A DNA stretch of 64,000 nucleotides from Protopterus annectens (taxonomy: Eukaryota; Chordata; Ceratodontiformes; Protopteridae): assembly GCF_019279795.1 (NCBI RefSeq), contig NC_056725.1, positions 1,073,661,270-1,073,725,269 on the forward strand, read 5' to 3'. Position 1 is the first letter of the stretch; each line of letters starts with the position of its first letter. The notes below the pieces were generated by a model. It searched no databases, was not told the DNA's origin, and saw only the letters and a program-made list of their open reading frames with translations. The translations under genes and the position numbers were made by a program. Positions 22,770-35,938 of the stretch are shown here, one piece after another.

Positions 22770-23218
22770 ATGTTTGGTATTTAACCTCTTACTTATCCAG
22801 TTACATAATCTTTACTAGTTCCAGATACCACAGAAGAAGTCTGACTCTTAAGGAGAAAGAATTATATTTTTCAAGATTACCTCATCAGTGTGTTTCACAA
22901 AGGATAATTGAGCTCTATGCACATTTAAAAGTATATCTTTAGGTGGAAATGGAGACAGCAGCATGCATTACACACTGAAGTCTTCCAGGGTGGGTACTGA
23001 ACCTCCTACCTATCTAGTTATCAGTCTAGAAAGCATTGTACCAGCTGTAAGCACCACAAAAAAAAACTCTGGTTCTTTTTGTAAGAGAGTGCACTCTTGT
23101 CAGGATGCCCTCATCAGTGTGTGCCATACAGGCTGTTTCCATAAATGTTGGAATAAGGGAGATGTCTGCACATTTAAATGCATCCTCTTTAAGGGAAATT
23201 AAAATAGCAGCATATAAT

Positions 23219-23305
<87 letters not shown>

Positions 23306-23650
23306 AACACATATACAAGTCTTACAAGGTAGAGATTCAACCTCCTTCCTATCTAGGTTACACAATGTAGAGAACATTGTACTAGGTGTTACCACAGGAA
23401 AAGTCTGACCCTTAGAGGAAAGATTGTAGCTTTGTCATGATGACCTCATCAGTATGTTTCAGACAGGATGTTTCTGTAAAAATAGGCATAAAGGGAGTTG
23501 TGAGAGCAGCTAAATGCATCATTCTCAAGAGAAGTGGTACAACACCACTTGATATGCACAGTCTCATTCAGCCCTACCTATCTATGTTATACAATCTAGA
23601 GAGCAATCTAATATTTGCAAGTGCCACAGAAGAAAATGGAAAACACCTCT
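22770..23650. repeat. ~240-bp degenerate tandem repeat with tRNA-like words
   Basis: At least three full and one partial unit start near 22770, 22985, 23325 and 23565. Each has a CTACCTATCTAGTTA-type head, a CCACAGAAGAAGTCTGA-type block and a CTCATCAGTGTGTTTCA block. On the minus strand the heads read GGTTCAGTACCC-type B-box-like words. A CA microsatellite has expanded between units 2 and 3. Confidence 0.7.
23219..23302. repeat. (CA)n microsatellite
   Basis: 84 bp of perfect or nearly perfect CA repeat inside the degenerate tandem array. Confidence 0.97.
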
Positions 23651-23659
23651 GTGAAATTG

Positions 23660-24595
23660 GACATTGGAATATTTGTAAAAAGCAGTGCTTTGAAGAGATG
23701 GTACTGTGCATTCCAGGTCGTGCAGCAAATGCATGTGTTCACAGGATAATGTCACATCACTAAGATTGTCACATGTAATGACATGATCTTATAATAAAAA
23801 ATAAATACTTTCCTTACTGTACTTTGTGTTCCTGTGAGGGACGTTAGCATGTTCCACATAATGGGATGAGATACACATTGACTGTTGCACACCACTGGAT
23901 TATTAATCAAACATTGCTGTGATTTCATGTTGGGATGATTGCACATTTGTATTGTGTCATACTTGCACTGTGTGCATTGGAAAGACAAACATGCAAGCCA
24001 TACAGAGGACAGTGCACTACTGAATGACTGATGGATTTTGTGAGAATAGATTATCCAAGCTGGTACCACAGTGCAAATATAAGCATTGTATAGCAGATTA
24101 CTGTGCATGAATGAATTGAGTCAACATCATTCAAAAAAACATGATAATCTTCTGAAAAAACAGTAATACAGACATATAAACCTTGTATAACAGAAAACTG
24201 TAATTCTTTGGTTTTCACTTTTTTATTGTACTCCTTGACCACAGTGCTGCTAAGCTGATTTGCACTCCTGATGGCTGTTAGCCCATGCCTATCTGGAAGT
24301 GCTGAACTTACAATGATAATTAGCAGTACTCTATGTGCTTTATGTCAACATCTGCACAAATATCTTTACAAGACAGCCTTCACAATAGGTAGCAGGTGGA
24401 TTAGTGTAGCAGTAGGATCATGATGTGTTACATAATGGTTTAGCCAACATTTACAGACACAGTAATCAAACAAAACATCATGTAACACATTGTTATCCCT
24501 ATATATTCAAACATTTTTATCATGTCAAGAAAAACATTTAAAAACCATATGCTTGATAATTAATAACTGACAGCAGATTTCTGCAAACATAAGTT
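23660..24595. other. no gene recognised
   Basis: AT-rich sequence with no recognisable coding or structured element. Confidence 0.4.
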
Positions 24596-24597
24596 TA

Positions 24598-25525
24598 TAC
24601 GTTGATAGGTATTTACTAGGCTAATGACCGCAAGGGCCTTTTTAAACCTATCTATGCATCCCAAATCTCTGATAAGTTCTGATAACCTCGATAAGGGTAA
24701 GCAGGGGGTTGGGAGATGAAACATTTGCAAGCAGGGGTCTGGGAGATGAAACATTTACAGGCTGCCCATGTCTATTAGAGAAATAGGTGCCAAACCAGGG
24801 ATGAATTTCCTGATCTCCATCCAATTGTCCAAGTTGCAGTTGAATTGGGTTAGAGAGGAACTCTAATTTACATATATGGGGAGCCTGTTCCATAGACAGG
24901 GTAGTCTCTAGGATACATACCTGTCTCTCCAGCAGGTCCCATTTACATCACAGGCAAGGTTTAAGTCTTTAGGATGGATAATTCTGGTGCTGTTTGTTTT
25001 GTGGCTATGCAGTAGGTCCATCCGAGTGGGGTATGACAATGCCCTGTATGCCAGACATAGAGCTTTCCTCAAAAGCCTGTAGGAGACAGAATACATTGAT
25101 GGGGCCTTGAGGCGGTCTGCACAGGACATTTTACTTACACCCTGTATTCTTTTAGTGAGGAACCTCTGTGGACATTACAATTATTGGATATGCCGGGTTA
25201 GGTACATACCAAAGGGGGCATTGTACTCAATGATGAATGCCGAATAAAGTGGAGCAATGACTTCCTTGGATTTAGATGCCATATCTTTGTTTATAAGTTG
25301 CTCAACATAGAATGATTTCCTCACTACTGTAAACATGTGATGGTCAAAGGCTAGATTACTATCTATGTGTGTCCCTATGTCCTTGACTACTGAGGCAACT
25401 CTAAGGAGTGTGTTCTCAATATGATAGTTACCAGGGGTGGATGACTTTCCAAAGGATACTATTATGCATTTCTTGGCATTTAATTTTAGTCCATGGCTCT
25501 GACACCAGTTGTTTGTCTGTGTTTA
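24598..25525 (-). pseudogene. CR1-like LINE copy E, 3' part only
   Basis: Minus-strand 3' end with the C-terminal RT region. Around 25.13-24.91 kb it reads RALCLAYRALSYPTRMDLL and DLNLACDVNGTCWRDRYVS, matching LTYKAMSTPELMDML and DLNLSTEINRTCWRDRF in copy B. The 5' truncation is near 25525, within the QSHG.KLNAK region downstream of RT motif C. A 3' UTR with GGCTAATGACC words is shared with copies F and G, a subfamily distinct from copies A and B. Confidence 0.8.
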
Positions 25526-26560
25526 CATTATTTATTTATTCATCTTTATTAACCTATTGACAACTGTAATCCATACATTCAACACTTCATCTTGTTTAAA
25601 ATTACGTTAAACTGAATAAACATAGTTTAGCACAGTGGTGTGACGTGAGCTAGAGCAGTGGAGGTGAAGGCAATCATATCCAAAGGTATTGCTATAAGCT
25701 GTGTACTTCCATTTAGCCTTAGTTGCAGTTGTTGCCCAGTGCCACACATTACACAGCTGCAGAGATGGAGGAATAGTGATACAGAGGGGAGAAGATACAT
25801 TGATAAGGTGATGGAGGCAGGGGCAAAGTAGATTATGACGGAAGAAGGATAATGGTTGCTTATAACAATATGTAGCCAACAGGTACATTTAAATCAGTGA
25901 AACAAAAATACTTAGCTAATAGTGGGATTAGAACCCTCGAATTATTCAAAAAACTTTCCACACATTTGAACATTAACTCATCATGTCACAAGGGAATCAG
26001 TAGTTCTCAGCCTTAACACTACTGAAGCACACTGCCAACTTATTGAAGGAGGAGGGGTGAACAGCGTGAGTGAGACAGATGCAAAAGGAGTATCAACACT
26101 ATGTTTTGTGGAATGTGTAGGAACATCTGTATGATGTTTTACTCTTACTTATTAAATCTTCATTAATATGTTATACTCTGTACAACAAACTGATTGCTAT
26201 AGGTGCAAATAAGGGGTGGCAGAGTGTCTTCCTGTTGAATCTGTAACGTTTTTGAAAATAATGTCCTACAGAACTGTTCCAATGTTATATAAAGAAATGT
26301 GATATATGCAGAGAAATATAGACATTTGCAGGTAAGTATATGATAAGAATGTGAACCTTCAAAAAGTAGTAATCTGACATACAGCTGAAATCGAACCCAT
26401 GACTATATGAGAAAACATCAGACTAAAAACAAGGCAATTACGTCAGCACACAACATAGGAACTCCTGGTTTAATGCATCACAGCCTAAGAACTGTTACAT
26501 TATCTGTTTCATAGTACCTTCTTTAGTCTGCCTTTCGTCTGCATTCCCATAGTACAGTGG
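25526..26560. other. no gene; two tRNA-like modules
   Basis: Minus-strand B-box-like words GGGTTCTAATCCC (near 25927-25939) and GGGTTCGATTTCAG (near 26386-26399) are each preceded by tRNA-like spacing. They look like old tRNA-derived SINE fragments. Nothing else is recognised. Confidence 0.4.
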
Positions 26561-27793
26561 ATTTAAGCACATTTGCATGACAGTAACCATACCACTGCAG
26601 ATGAAACTGAAATCTACAGCTTTTGCTCTAATTAAAAATTGAAACCACATTCACTGCCACTCAGCATTACTGTGCTATGCCAAACTCTGTGTAAATGCTG
26701 AGGACATAAAGTGAAAGCTTTTCTATGGGCCATTTCTGGCCATTATTGATGTGTGTGAACCTATTTTTGACCAGATTAAACATGAAAAAGGGGTGGATAG
26801 GATATTGGTGAAAATGGGGTTGGAAAGCAGATGGTAGCTCACAGGTAAAATAATACATGACTTTGCAGGAGGATCAAGGGAGAGCACTATTGCTATCCAC
26901 TTCTTCACAACATATATCAACAACTTTGACAGCTGACAACATCAGAAAAATATTGAATGGCCAATTGGACCAAATCAGTTGTGTCAGGATGACACATAGG
27001 CAAAGTTGAGAGGTATGTATGGGGCATCATTTTTTTGTGGAACAGGTGCTCATTTTTTTGTTTATATTTGTTAGGAGAAAGAGGAATGCTGGGAAAGATG
27101 TTTAGAAATAAGTAGGTCAGGTAGATAGGGTAGGTCATGAAGAATCCACAGACATACAGGACATATAAGACAGACAGAGATGGTGATGGAGACATAAGGT
27201 TTGAGTAAACCATGATTGGGGATAGGTAGGGGATATCAGAGGTGCACCCACATGCATCTTGAGAACAGTGAGAATCTAGTCCTCAGCCTCAGAACTGTCA
27301 TCACAGTCTCCAGCAACAAATACCAGGAACAGTGCCATACATGACATTGTCTTTGCAGTACAAAACAGGACATTTTCAACTCTGTTGCTATGTGCACTGA
27401 GGTCCCTCTCCATTATATCATTCACCAGCCCTGTCAGTTCCTGCTTAGTGACAAAATTGCCACCTCCACTGGTACTGCTCCCAGAGGGTACCTCTGCAAA
27501 AGCATTTAAGACAGATCTTCTTAACACAGTTGAAACAGGCATGGCAGGGGCTGTGGAGGTAATGCTGACAGATTGTTATCCTGAAGTGCTGTGTGTCTGT
27601 ACTGCCATCTGTGTTGGTATGGCTGGCCAAGCCTCAGTAGTTAGTGTACCTCTCTGTGCTGTGGATGATTAATTGTCATCATCAAGTTATACCAACAACA
27701 GATCGTTAATAAATTATAACCCCCCCCAAAAGAAAAATAAATAGAGAAAGGGTTGAGGGGACAGAAAATAAATAATTAGATACATGGCATAGT

Positions 27794-28016
27794 TTCATAG
27801 GTGTTTACTTGGCTAATGACCACAAGGGCATTTTTAAGCCTAGCCATACATTCCAAATCTCTAACAAGTTCTGACACCCTTGAAAAGTGTTAGCATGGGC
27901 ATGTGAGATGAACCATTTGCAGGTTACCTGTTTGCATTAAAGACATAGGTGCCAACCAAGGAATGAATTTCCGGGTTCACATCCAATTGTCCAAGTTGCA
28001 CTTGAATTGGATCACA
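27794..28016 (-). mobile_element. CR1-like LINE copy F, 3' UTR fragment
   Basis: About 220 bp matching the 3' ends of copies E and G (TTCATAGGTGTTTAC at the end, GGCTAATGACCACAAGGGC inside). Severely 5'-truncated and without coding sequence. Confidence 0.8.
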
Positions 28017-28304
28017 GTACTGTATATTTTAAATAAACTTGGTTTGACAATACATAAACAGTTATGATAATGTTGCATTTTGTACCATCCATATATACTG
28101 GAAAGCTGTTTCTGTGCCACTAAATAAACAAATGTCATTGCTCTGATATAAGAAACAGTTGCCATTATTTCACTATGATGGACTGGAATTATGCATTCTA
28201 CATTAATAATTAAAATTACCATACTGTAATTCTTTCTAACAGACAGCAGTTACGATCTTATAAACAATTATTCATAAAAAATAATGTTGTTTCTGGGTAC
28301 TGAA

Positions 28305-28310
28305 CCCCCC

Positions 28311-28341
<31 letters not shown>
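28305..28341. repeat. C-run plus (CA)n microsatellite
   Basis: Nine C followed by about 14 CA units, adjacent to a GGTACTGAACCC tRNA-like word. Confidence 0.9.
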
Positions 28342-28343
<2 letters not shown>

Positions 28344-29929
28344 TAAAGCTGGTATTCTAATTGCCTAATGCAAGCAGCAAGAGTTACTGGGGAAGATGAA
28401 GGATGAGGAATGTATCCCTGATATATGAGTGCTTGAGGGAGTGAAAAATAACTTTTATGGCTTGAATTGTTACATGAAACATACTCACCCCATGCATCTG
28501 TGAGGAGATTTCATCTCTCCTGATGTACCTCACAATCTGAAGCTCTCTCCTCTGCAGCTGTACCTCACAGAAAAGGAAATAACTATATAGGAAAGCATAA
28601 TAAATAACTGTGTTGGCTGGTTTGATAATTACTGCCATATCATAGACATGTTATGGGTCAGTATACTTGCACAACTGGGGTGTGTTCCCAGTCCTAAATT
28701 TGGCCTTAATATGTCCTACTTGTGCTTTTTAATGTCACTGTATTGGTGACAACATTATTCCCCATAGCCTGAAATGCAAGTTGCACTGGAGATGGTCTTG
28801 GCTAAGCTTTTCCAAGCTCCAGCCTTGTACTCAGACCCTGTATAATTCCCCTGCAGTACTCTACAAACATAGCATTTTACAATGAGTTCCACAAATATCC
28901 TGGAGTCCTCAACACCCTACCTTTGTGCTCTTAATTTAATACCTGTCTCTCCCTCACCAACAATGTCTGCAAAAGTCAGGCTAACAAAATTCGTCTGAAT
29001 TGGTGGCTATTTCAGATCTTGCATGTTACTGGTATTGAGCAAATATATACACTGTTACCAACTGCATTTGTGCAACTGAAAGCAGATAGACCCCTTGGCA
29101 GACACAACAACACTACTTACAGCAGATGGCAGTAAAGGTGTGAAGCATGACATTGATCGGTGTCATGTGTGATGCTCCCCCCATTATCATAGTTTCCAAT
29201 GTTCAAGACTGGAATGCTTACTGGCATGGCTTTTGAGTGTTGCACTTTGGAAAGTGAAAGATGCTGAATTCTGACTTATTGTCATGTTGGGGCTTTCCCA
29301 ATGTTAAAATATTTTTGGAACAGCTAGGAATCAAACCCATGGGAAAACGGATGCCAAAATTTCAAGTGAATGTATTAAATGACATCACCACAGAAGAACT
29401 TTTTTCCAGTATGGAAGTTTGACATATAGTGATTTCTGAGCGAATGGTGATTCACTTTAGAGAGTCCCATATGTGTATGGTTGCAAAGATGTCTTTGAAT
29501 GCATTCCTAAGCAAAAGTAATTTCTTCTGTAAGTAAATATGGTTCTGATGGATGCAGTTGAATGTCAGGATTAATACTGCTCAGTTTATGTTACATAAGT
29601 ACTTCAGAAGACATAAGGGTCCTAAACACATAGTTGGGATATATATTATGAGTCATGATGATTACAACAAATGCGTTGTACCCATCATACATATGCAATT
29701 AATTTTTATATGAAAAATATTCATTGTCATGTCTAGGAAACTGAATACACATTAGGCTGTGTTCATTTGTAACACATTAATCATATATGCCAAATAGCAC
29801 AGTTTCATTATAGAAGGCATAGTGATACATTGATTGTAGGAAACATGTTTAACATTATCAATTTTCTTTAGTGTTATAGTCCTATTCAAAACGTTGAGAG
29901 AAATGGGTTTCTTACACCTTTTTTAAAAA

Positions 29930-32150
29930 TGATCTTTTAATAGGATTCAAACCCATAATAGGATATAATATTTATTTAAAGTCACTGCCCTTCTACCTTG
30001 TGCTACAGAAATAGCTCTATGACAAGTGGAATTTCTGCTCTCAGTACTGTACAGAGTGCTGAGGAAAGTGCACGGTTACCAGTCATGTTTGACCTACGTA
30101 AGGTAGCCTAAACTTAAATTTTTCACTTTTTTCCATAGGTAGTGAACCATGTTTGCATGCTTCCAAGTGGAGAGAAAATGTACCTTAAAATGAAAAAAAC
30201 AAAAAAAGAAAAATAAATATTACAAATAATTGCAAAGTGATCACTAAAGAGGATTCAAACAATGCGTCATGTGCCTTATGTCTCTTGAGTCACCTCAGAT
30301 ACACCTTGTGCCACAGAGAAAGTTACCTGACAGGTACATTTACTTCAGTGATTACTATCTAGAGTGCTGTCAGACTCACATTGCTGGTAGGTGTGTTTGA
30401 GTAGGCTAAACCTAAGTTTTTACTTTTTTTCCTTTGGTAGTGAAGCCTGTTTGCATACTGCCAAGCAAAGGGCAAATGCACCTTAAATGAACAAAAAAAA
30501 GGGAAAAGTAAATATTGTGAATAATTGCAAAGAGATCTCTAAAGAAGATTCTAACAATATTTTATGTGCCTTATTTCTCTTGATTCACTTCAGTTAAGCC
30601 TTGTACCACAGAATTTGACATATGCCAGGTGAATTTACTGAAGTATGTACTCTCCTGTTGTGGGGACTGAGCAATGATGTCTGGCATATCTGCTCTACCT
30701 AAGGAAGTTTAAACAAATTTTCTCACTTTTTCCCTTAGGTAGTGAACCCTATTTGCTCACTGCCAAGTGGAGAGCAAATGGAAAAGACAGTGAAGATGAA
30801 TATATGATAGAGAAAAACAGGCAGTAAATGAAATGCAATACATGTGTATACATAGAAATGACCAGAGCAAGAAGTGCAATTGAGTGAAATAATCTACCTT
30901 CTCACATCTCCTTGCACCATCAGGCATGTGCTTTGTGTGTGGAACACATTATCTGACATGTAGTTAATAACTAATAATGAGAAAGTGCACAGACTAATGA
31001 TCACATGTTGTTAGCAATAGTGACGACATTTGATTTTTATACAACACAATGGTATCACAAAATGTGAGTAAATATGTATGTGTAAAGGTATTATGTAAGT
31101 GGATTTCAGTCATGCACCAGAAAATTATTTAGCTCTAAACTCACAACACTTACATTTTGTGCTACACAGAAAGTTATCAGTCAGGTGTATATGTTTGCAG
31201 ATGACATTCTGATCTGTAGTGAGAGTAGGGAACAGGTGGAGAAGACCCTGGAGAAGTGGAGATATGCTCTATAGAGAAGAGGAATGAAGGTCAACAGGAC
31301 TAAGACAGAATATATGTCTGTGTGAATGAGAGGGAGGATAGAGGAATGGTGAGGATGCAGGAAGTAGAGGTGGTGAAGGTGGATGAGTTTAAATACTTGG
31401 GATCAACAGTTCAGAGTAATAGTGAGTGTGGAAGAGAGGTGAAGAAGAGAGTACATGCAGGATGGAGTGGGTAGAGAAGAGTGTCAGGAGTGATTTGTAA
31501 CAGAGTACCAGTAAGAGTGAAAGGGAAGGTCTACAAGAGGGTAGTGAGACCAGCTATGTTATATGGGTTGGAGACAGTGGCAGTGACAAAAAGGCAGGAG
31601 TCAGAGCTTGACGTGGCAGAGTTGAAGATGTTAAGATTTGCACTGGGTGTGACAAGGATGGACAGGATTAGGAATAAGTATATTAGAGGGTCAGCTCAGG
31701 TTGGAAGGTTTGGAGACAAAGCCAGAGAGGCAAGATTACATTGGTTTGGACATGTGCTGAGGAGGGATGCAGAGTATATTGGGAAAAAGATGCTAAGGAT
31801 GAAGCTGCCAGGTAACAAGAAAAGAGGAAGGTCTAAGATAAGGTTTATGGATGTGGTGAGAGAGGACATGCAGGTAGTTGGTGTGACAGAGCAAGATGTA
31901 GCGGATAGGAAGAAATGGAAACAGTTGACCTGCTGTGGCGACCCCTAATGGGAGCAGCTGAAAGAAGAAGAAGAAGTACTATCCAGAATGCTGACAGCCC
32001 ACAATGCCACTTGGCTGTTTTGCGCTACCTTTGGCAGTCCAAACTATATTTTTCACTTTTTTCCTTAAGCAGTTAATGTAACTTTTATTCTGCCAAGTGG
32101 CTTGCAAATGACACAAGAAAAAAAGACATAAACTATTATTGTAAATCAAA
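29930..32150. repeat. ~300-bp tandem array within Harbinger-like copy 3
   Basis: Units start with a GGATTCAAAC-type word at about 29943, 30249 and 30543, with further diverged units around 31120 and 31980-32110. Each holds a CTTGTGCYACAGAAA block, a TTTTTCACTTTTTTCCNTAGGTAGTGAA block and a TTTGCATRCTGCCAAGTGG block. The minus strand of the first head reads GGGTTTGAATCC, a good B box, with an A-box-like TAGCACAAGGTAGAAGG further 5'. The array is interrupted by an RTE-like LINE (31.19-31.98 kb). Confidence 0.8.
31186..31976 (+). pseudogene. RTE-like LINE, 3' end with RT C-terminal region
   Basis: It begins in RT motif C context (VYMFADDILICSESREQVEK) and continues through the thumb and C-terminal region. 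The open frame at 31481-31948 has KVYKRVVRPAMLYGLETVAV, MLRFALGVTRMDRIRNKYI, RLHWFGHVLRRD and RGRSKIRFMDVV. The C-terminal HWFGHVLRR and RGRSK pattern is shared with RTE/BovB-type elements. It ends TGGGAGCAGCTGAAAGAAGAAG with a GAA-type microsatellite tail. The N-terminal EN and most of RT are missing. A stop after KWRYAL and a frame break near 31.33 kb make it inactive. Clade assignment is tentative. Confidence 0.75.
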
Positions 32151-32354
32151 TACTTTACACGCATATGTTTGACCATATTTTATGTTGTAACACAGACCTG
32201 TATGGATTTAAACCATCAAACAATGACTGGGAATGCCTGGAGGATTGTGATATTGCAGACAGATATCATAGGCATGTACTCACACAATACTAAACAAAGA
32301 CTCCAAACACTATGGCAGTGTCCCTTTTTTCCTGTCTGGTGCATCTTTTCATTA

Positions 32355-33660
32355 TCCATTCTTTAGTTACAAGATGGATAGCAAACTGGCTCACTGATAG
32401 AACCCACCTACTCAAAACAGTGGAAGCTACCTCAAGCAGTACACCCATAATGAGTGGCATATCCCAGGGATCGGTCTTGTGACCTCTGTTATTTGGAATA
32501 TACTTCTCTGAGGTGCAGGCCAAAACCAGTTGGCTATGGCTGACCAAGTTTTCAGATGACTGCAAGCTGGGCACTGATAGAACCCACCTAATCAAAACAG
32601 TGGAAGCTGCCTCAAGCAGTACACCCATAATGAGTGGCATATCCCAGGGATTGGTCTTGGGACCTCTGTTATTTGGAATATACTTCTCTGAGGTGCAGGC
32701 CAAAACCAATTGGCTATGGCTGATCAAGTTTTCAGATGACTGCAAGCTGGGCACAGTCATCAATTCCCCAAGTGATGTGGACATCCTCCAAGAGGGTCTC
32801 ACCGAAACAAATGACTGGTGCCAGAAACATGGCCTCAAGCTGAATGCAAAAATGCATCATCATCCCCTTTGGTGAGAGTGACGTCCCCACATATTATCAC
32901 ATTAATAGCAATGTCCTAAGTACACAATTAGTAGTGAGGGATTTGGGCACCCAGGTTGATAGCAACCTAACTTTTGACCACCATGTTTCTTCCATTGTAC
33001 GGAAAGCTTTCTACATGGCCCACCTCATAAGTAAGGGTATCTCATCCAGGGACAACGAAGTCATAACATCCCTGGATTCTTCCCTTATAAGGGTAATTAT
33101 TGAGTACAACACAGCCATTGGCATGTACCTCTCAAAAAACATGCAGCAGCTGGAGACACCACAGAGGTTCCCCGCAGGGAGAATCTAGGGCCTCAAACAT
33201 CTACACTACACAGATAGCTAAAAGCCCTGTCCTTCTTCTCAGTTTCATATAGACTCCTCAGATGTGATGTCTGTCTGGCATACAAAAGAATCTTAGATCC
33301 CACCTTGATGGAATGCTGCAAATCGCAAGTCAAGCTCCACCCGAGCAGCCAGTAAGCGCGACCTCAGCCTGATCTGTGATATCAATAGGACTTGTTGGTG
33401 GGACAGATTTGTGTCCCTGAGACTCCCCCATCTGTGGACTAGACTCCCTCTCCATGTCAAGCAGAGTACCTCATTATCTGTTTTTAAGTGCAACCTGAAT
33501 AACTGGATGGGAAACAGAAAATACACCCCTCGGATTCCAACTGTGTCTCTTCTGGACAGGGGCTTTGGGTGCTGACTTGTCTAAACATGGGCTAAACTCT
33601 TGGCTAGGCTTATAAGGACCTCAGTGCCAATAGCCTTGTAACCTCCAATGATCCTATGTG
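32355..33660 (+). pseudogene. CR1-like LINE copy H with duplicated RT catalytic block
   Basis: A partial RT from just 5' of motif B (VTRWIANWLTDRTHL) through motif C to the C-terminal region and part of the 3' UTR. The open part 32513-32875 reads SGISQGLVLGPLLFGIYFSE, FSDDCKLG and KHGLKLNAK. A second frame, 32844-33188, covers HINSNVLST, VVRDLGTQVDSNLTFD and YNTAIGMYLSKNMQQLE. Motif C is FSDD instead of the FADD seen in copies A and B. It is broken by stops and shifts after 33188. Confidence 0.8.
32392..32751 (+). repeat. in-frame 180-bp tandem duplication in an RT
   Basis: 32392-32571 and 32572-32751 are near-identical 180-bp units, each encoding from LTDRTHL through motif B and FSDDCKLG. 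180 bp is 60 codons, so the frame is kept. The units differ at only a few positions. Confidence 0.92.
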
Positions 33661-34580
33661 TACCTCTGTTTTCATTAGCAATGCTTATAATACTCCCTTA
33701 AATATTAACATTTCCTAATAAAGGTCAGTAACTGTGGTCATTTAACCCAGAATTTAAATGTTTGGACTGTTGATGTCCTGTATCCATCAATGTACTTGCA
33801 GACTGTTTTTAAAGTCTTTTCTCCCTGATACACCTTTACTAGATGTAATTCAGAGAGGGCGGACTTAAAAACTCCTGCAAGCCATTAACAGGGAACACTT
33901 CTCAATGCTCTTCCTTGCACTTCTAAGAAGAGTGCATGCAATCTTGTAGGTCCTTTACATCATGTTTATTGTCCCTGCATTTAGTTCAACTTTTGATATT
34001 CAGGAATGCTAATGCTTTCACAAGTGCATATTCACAGTGCTCACAAGGTTGACTCTACACAATATATAATGGTAACCATGTAGCTAATGTCCTTGTATCC
34101 TACTGGGATACTGTTTTGAAACACAGAGTTTGGTATTGCTACTAATACAACTGGAGATTTAACTATTTTCTACAGTGCTGTATGGTCAAGGAATGCTGCT
34201 ATTTGTTAACCAATGCTTTAAGTTTAACACTAAATGGTGAATCACAGCAACTGCTGAAAATCATTTGCATATTTTTAGATTTATGTACTGTTATCTCCTC
34301 TATTTTCCATAGCATGAAGTGTGGCAATCATGTTGGTGTCACTTAGTTTGTTATTTTGTATTCAGTAAGTAGTTCTACCCAAAATATACAGCCACAAAAT
34401 AATGAAAAATGGTGAAATATGCTAACAGAAGCATAAAGTACATGATAATTATAACCAATCCAATATGGTGGAGCTATTTAGGAAGCTATAACGTAATCAT
34501 GTGCACTTAGTATAGGCTTTTGCCAAATACACCAAAACCTTTTGGAATATAAGCATGATTACACTTATTTATTCATTTCT
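33661..34580. other. no gene recognised
   Basis: AT-rich sequence without recognisable coding or repeat structure. Confidence 0.4.
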
Positions 34581-34810
34581 GTTTATTTGATATTTATTAA
34601 CTGAGTTAGTCTGACTGGGCAGCAGAGCCCTTTATCAGTGGAGACCCGAGGAGAAAAGCTCCACAGATAAACAAATACAAAAACAAAGCATCATACAATA
34701 TTAACATAGAAGTGTATATACACAGGAGAAACAGAATACAACTTATAAATGAAAATGTTACAATACAAGAGTAATACTGAGGGTTTAAACAGCCATGGTA
34801 CATATTAAGT
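34580..34810 (-). mobile_element. L2/CR1-group LINE 3' end fragment
   Basis: On the minus strand it reads GTGGAGCTTTTCTCCTCGGG and then CAGTCAGACTAACTCAGTTAA. This parallels the 3' end of the LINE at 47.5-51.1 kb (ATGGAGCTTTTCTCCCCGGG, CCAGTTAGACTATCCCGGTC). It is therefore a short, older copy of the same or a sister family. Confidence 0.65.
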
Positions 34811-35938
34811 ATATAAAATATAATAAAAAAGTTAGATTCTATCTAATAATTACCATCAGAGAGAAATTCACGGTTGGTAGAATATCACAAAAACCTTAAA
34901 TGAGTAGTTGTGGTAAGGTGTGAGAGCTGAGAGGGGAAGAGGAAGAGGAGAGGGAGTAGTCTAGGTGGGAGTGGGACAAGGACAGATCAGGAATTAGTAA
35001 ATAAGTCCTTTAGAAGTTTTTTGAAGTTAAGGAAGTTGCCTTTTAAGCAACTTAGGAAAAAATGTTAGGGGTTGTTGCTGCTATTATTATGCTGTATGTG
35101 CAATAGGTTTTAAATCAGGGTACTGCTACTGCATGACCTTTAGCAAGAAGGAAAAAAATGGTGTTTAGATAATGTTTAATTTATCATGAGCTGCATGAAT
35201 CAGAAATTCTTGAGAGATACAGGGTGGGCAGAGAAACACTGGAGGAAATATGTAACTTTTGCCACCTCCACCTCAGGCCACAGGGAAATTGAGGAGAACC
35301 CATCCCAGTGGAAACAAAGTTATGAGTAGCATTTCGTATATTAGCTATTCATACTTTCTGGAAATCCACAGGGGATATATAAGGGATGTCACAGGCATCA
35401 GCCTCTAGAATATTATATCAGCTTTCAAATGCAATGCTACTACACACAAGGGAGCATATCAGTTTGCCACACACACCACAAGAGAGAGTAAGAACCATGC
35501 AGGAATTGTATGCAATAGCACACTTTCCCGAAGTTATGGGGACATAGATTGCACACATAGAAATTAAAAAAAAAAAAAAAAAAGAAAAGAAACACCTGAG
35601 GAACAGGGAGGAGGTATGTCAACAGAAAGTTTCCACTCTATAAACTGTAAGGTTGCCTATAATGCCTAAGGGATCATTTACAATGTCTATTCAGGTAACA
35701 CAGGTGGTTTCCATGACTCACACAATATGGCACACTTGTGAGCTGTACACCAGGTTTGTTAGGGTTGACATTCCTCAAGGGCAACTAGTGAGAAATTCAG
35801 CTTATACACTGGAGCCCCTGCCGATAGCACCCATGAGAAACCTACACAATCTCACCAAGTGATGATACAATGAGGCCCATGCTTAAACAAGGAGTATTAC
35901 AGAACTCATCTTTGGTTTCATAGGTTCATAGGTTCATA

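Larger units (their letters stand above)
27276..28970 (-). pseudogene. Harbinger-like accessory protein pseudogene, copy 3
   Basis: Minus-strand exon-like pieces. 28970-28660 encodes a SANT-like stretch (GVEDSRIFVELIVKCYV, GNYTGSEYKAGAWKSLAK). 28580-28490 is a short helical exon (QLQRRELQIVRYIRR) followed by a GTGAGT donor. 27640-27276 is a C-terminal exon (SGGGNFVTKQELTGLV, ending GDCDDSSEAED). The GAWKSLAK context is typical of Myb/SANT-like domains of Harbinger accessory proteins. Stops lie in the SANT part and between exons. The equivalent exons occur in 53955-55440 on the plus strand. Confidence 0.5.
26565..32150 (-). mobile_element. Harbinger-like repeat copy 3 (element orientation minus)
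   Basis: This region matches 51140-56220 in reverse orientation, in the same order of blocks, with moderate divergence. The shared blocks are the GCACATTTGCATGACAGTAA end (26566), the accessory exon (27.28-27.64 kb), a short exon (28.49-28.58 kb), a Myb-like exon (28.66-28.97 kb), the TTCAGAAGACATAAGGGTCC block (about 29.6 kb) and a ~300-bp tandem array. It was later hit by LINE fragments at 27.79 and 31.19 kb. Harbinger class is inferred from the Myb-like exon. No transposase belonging to it was found. Confidence 0.6.
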
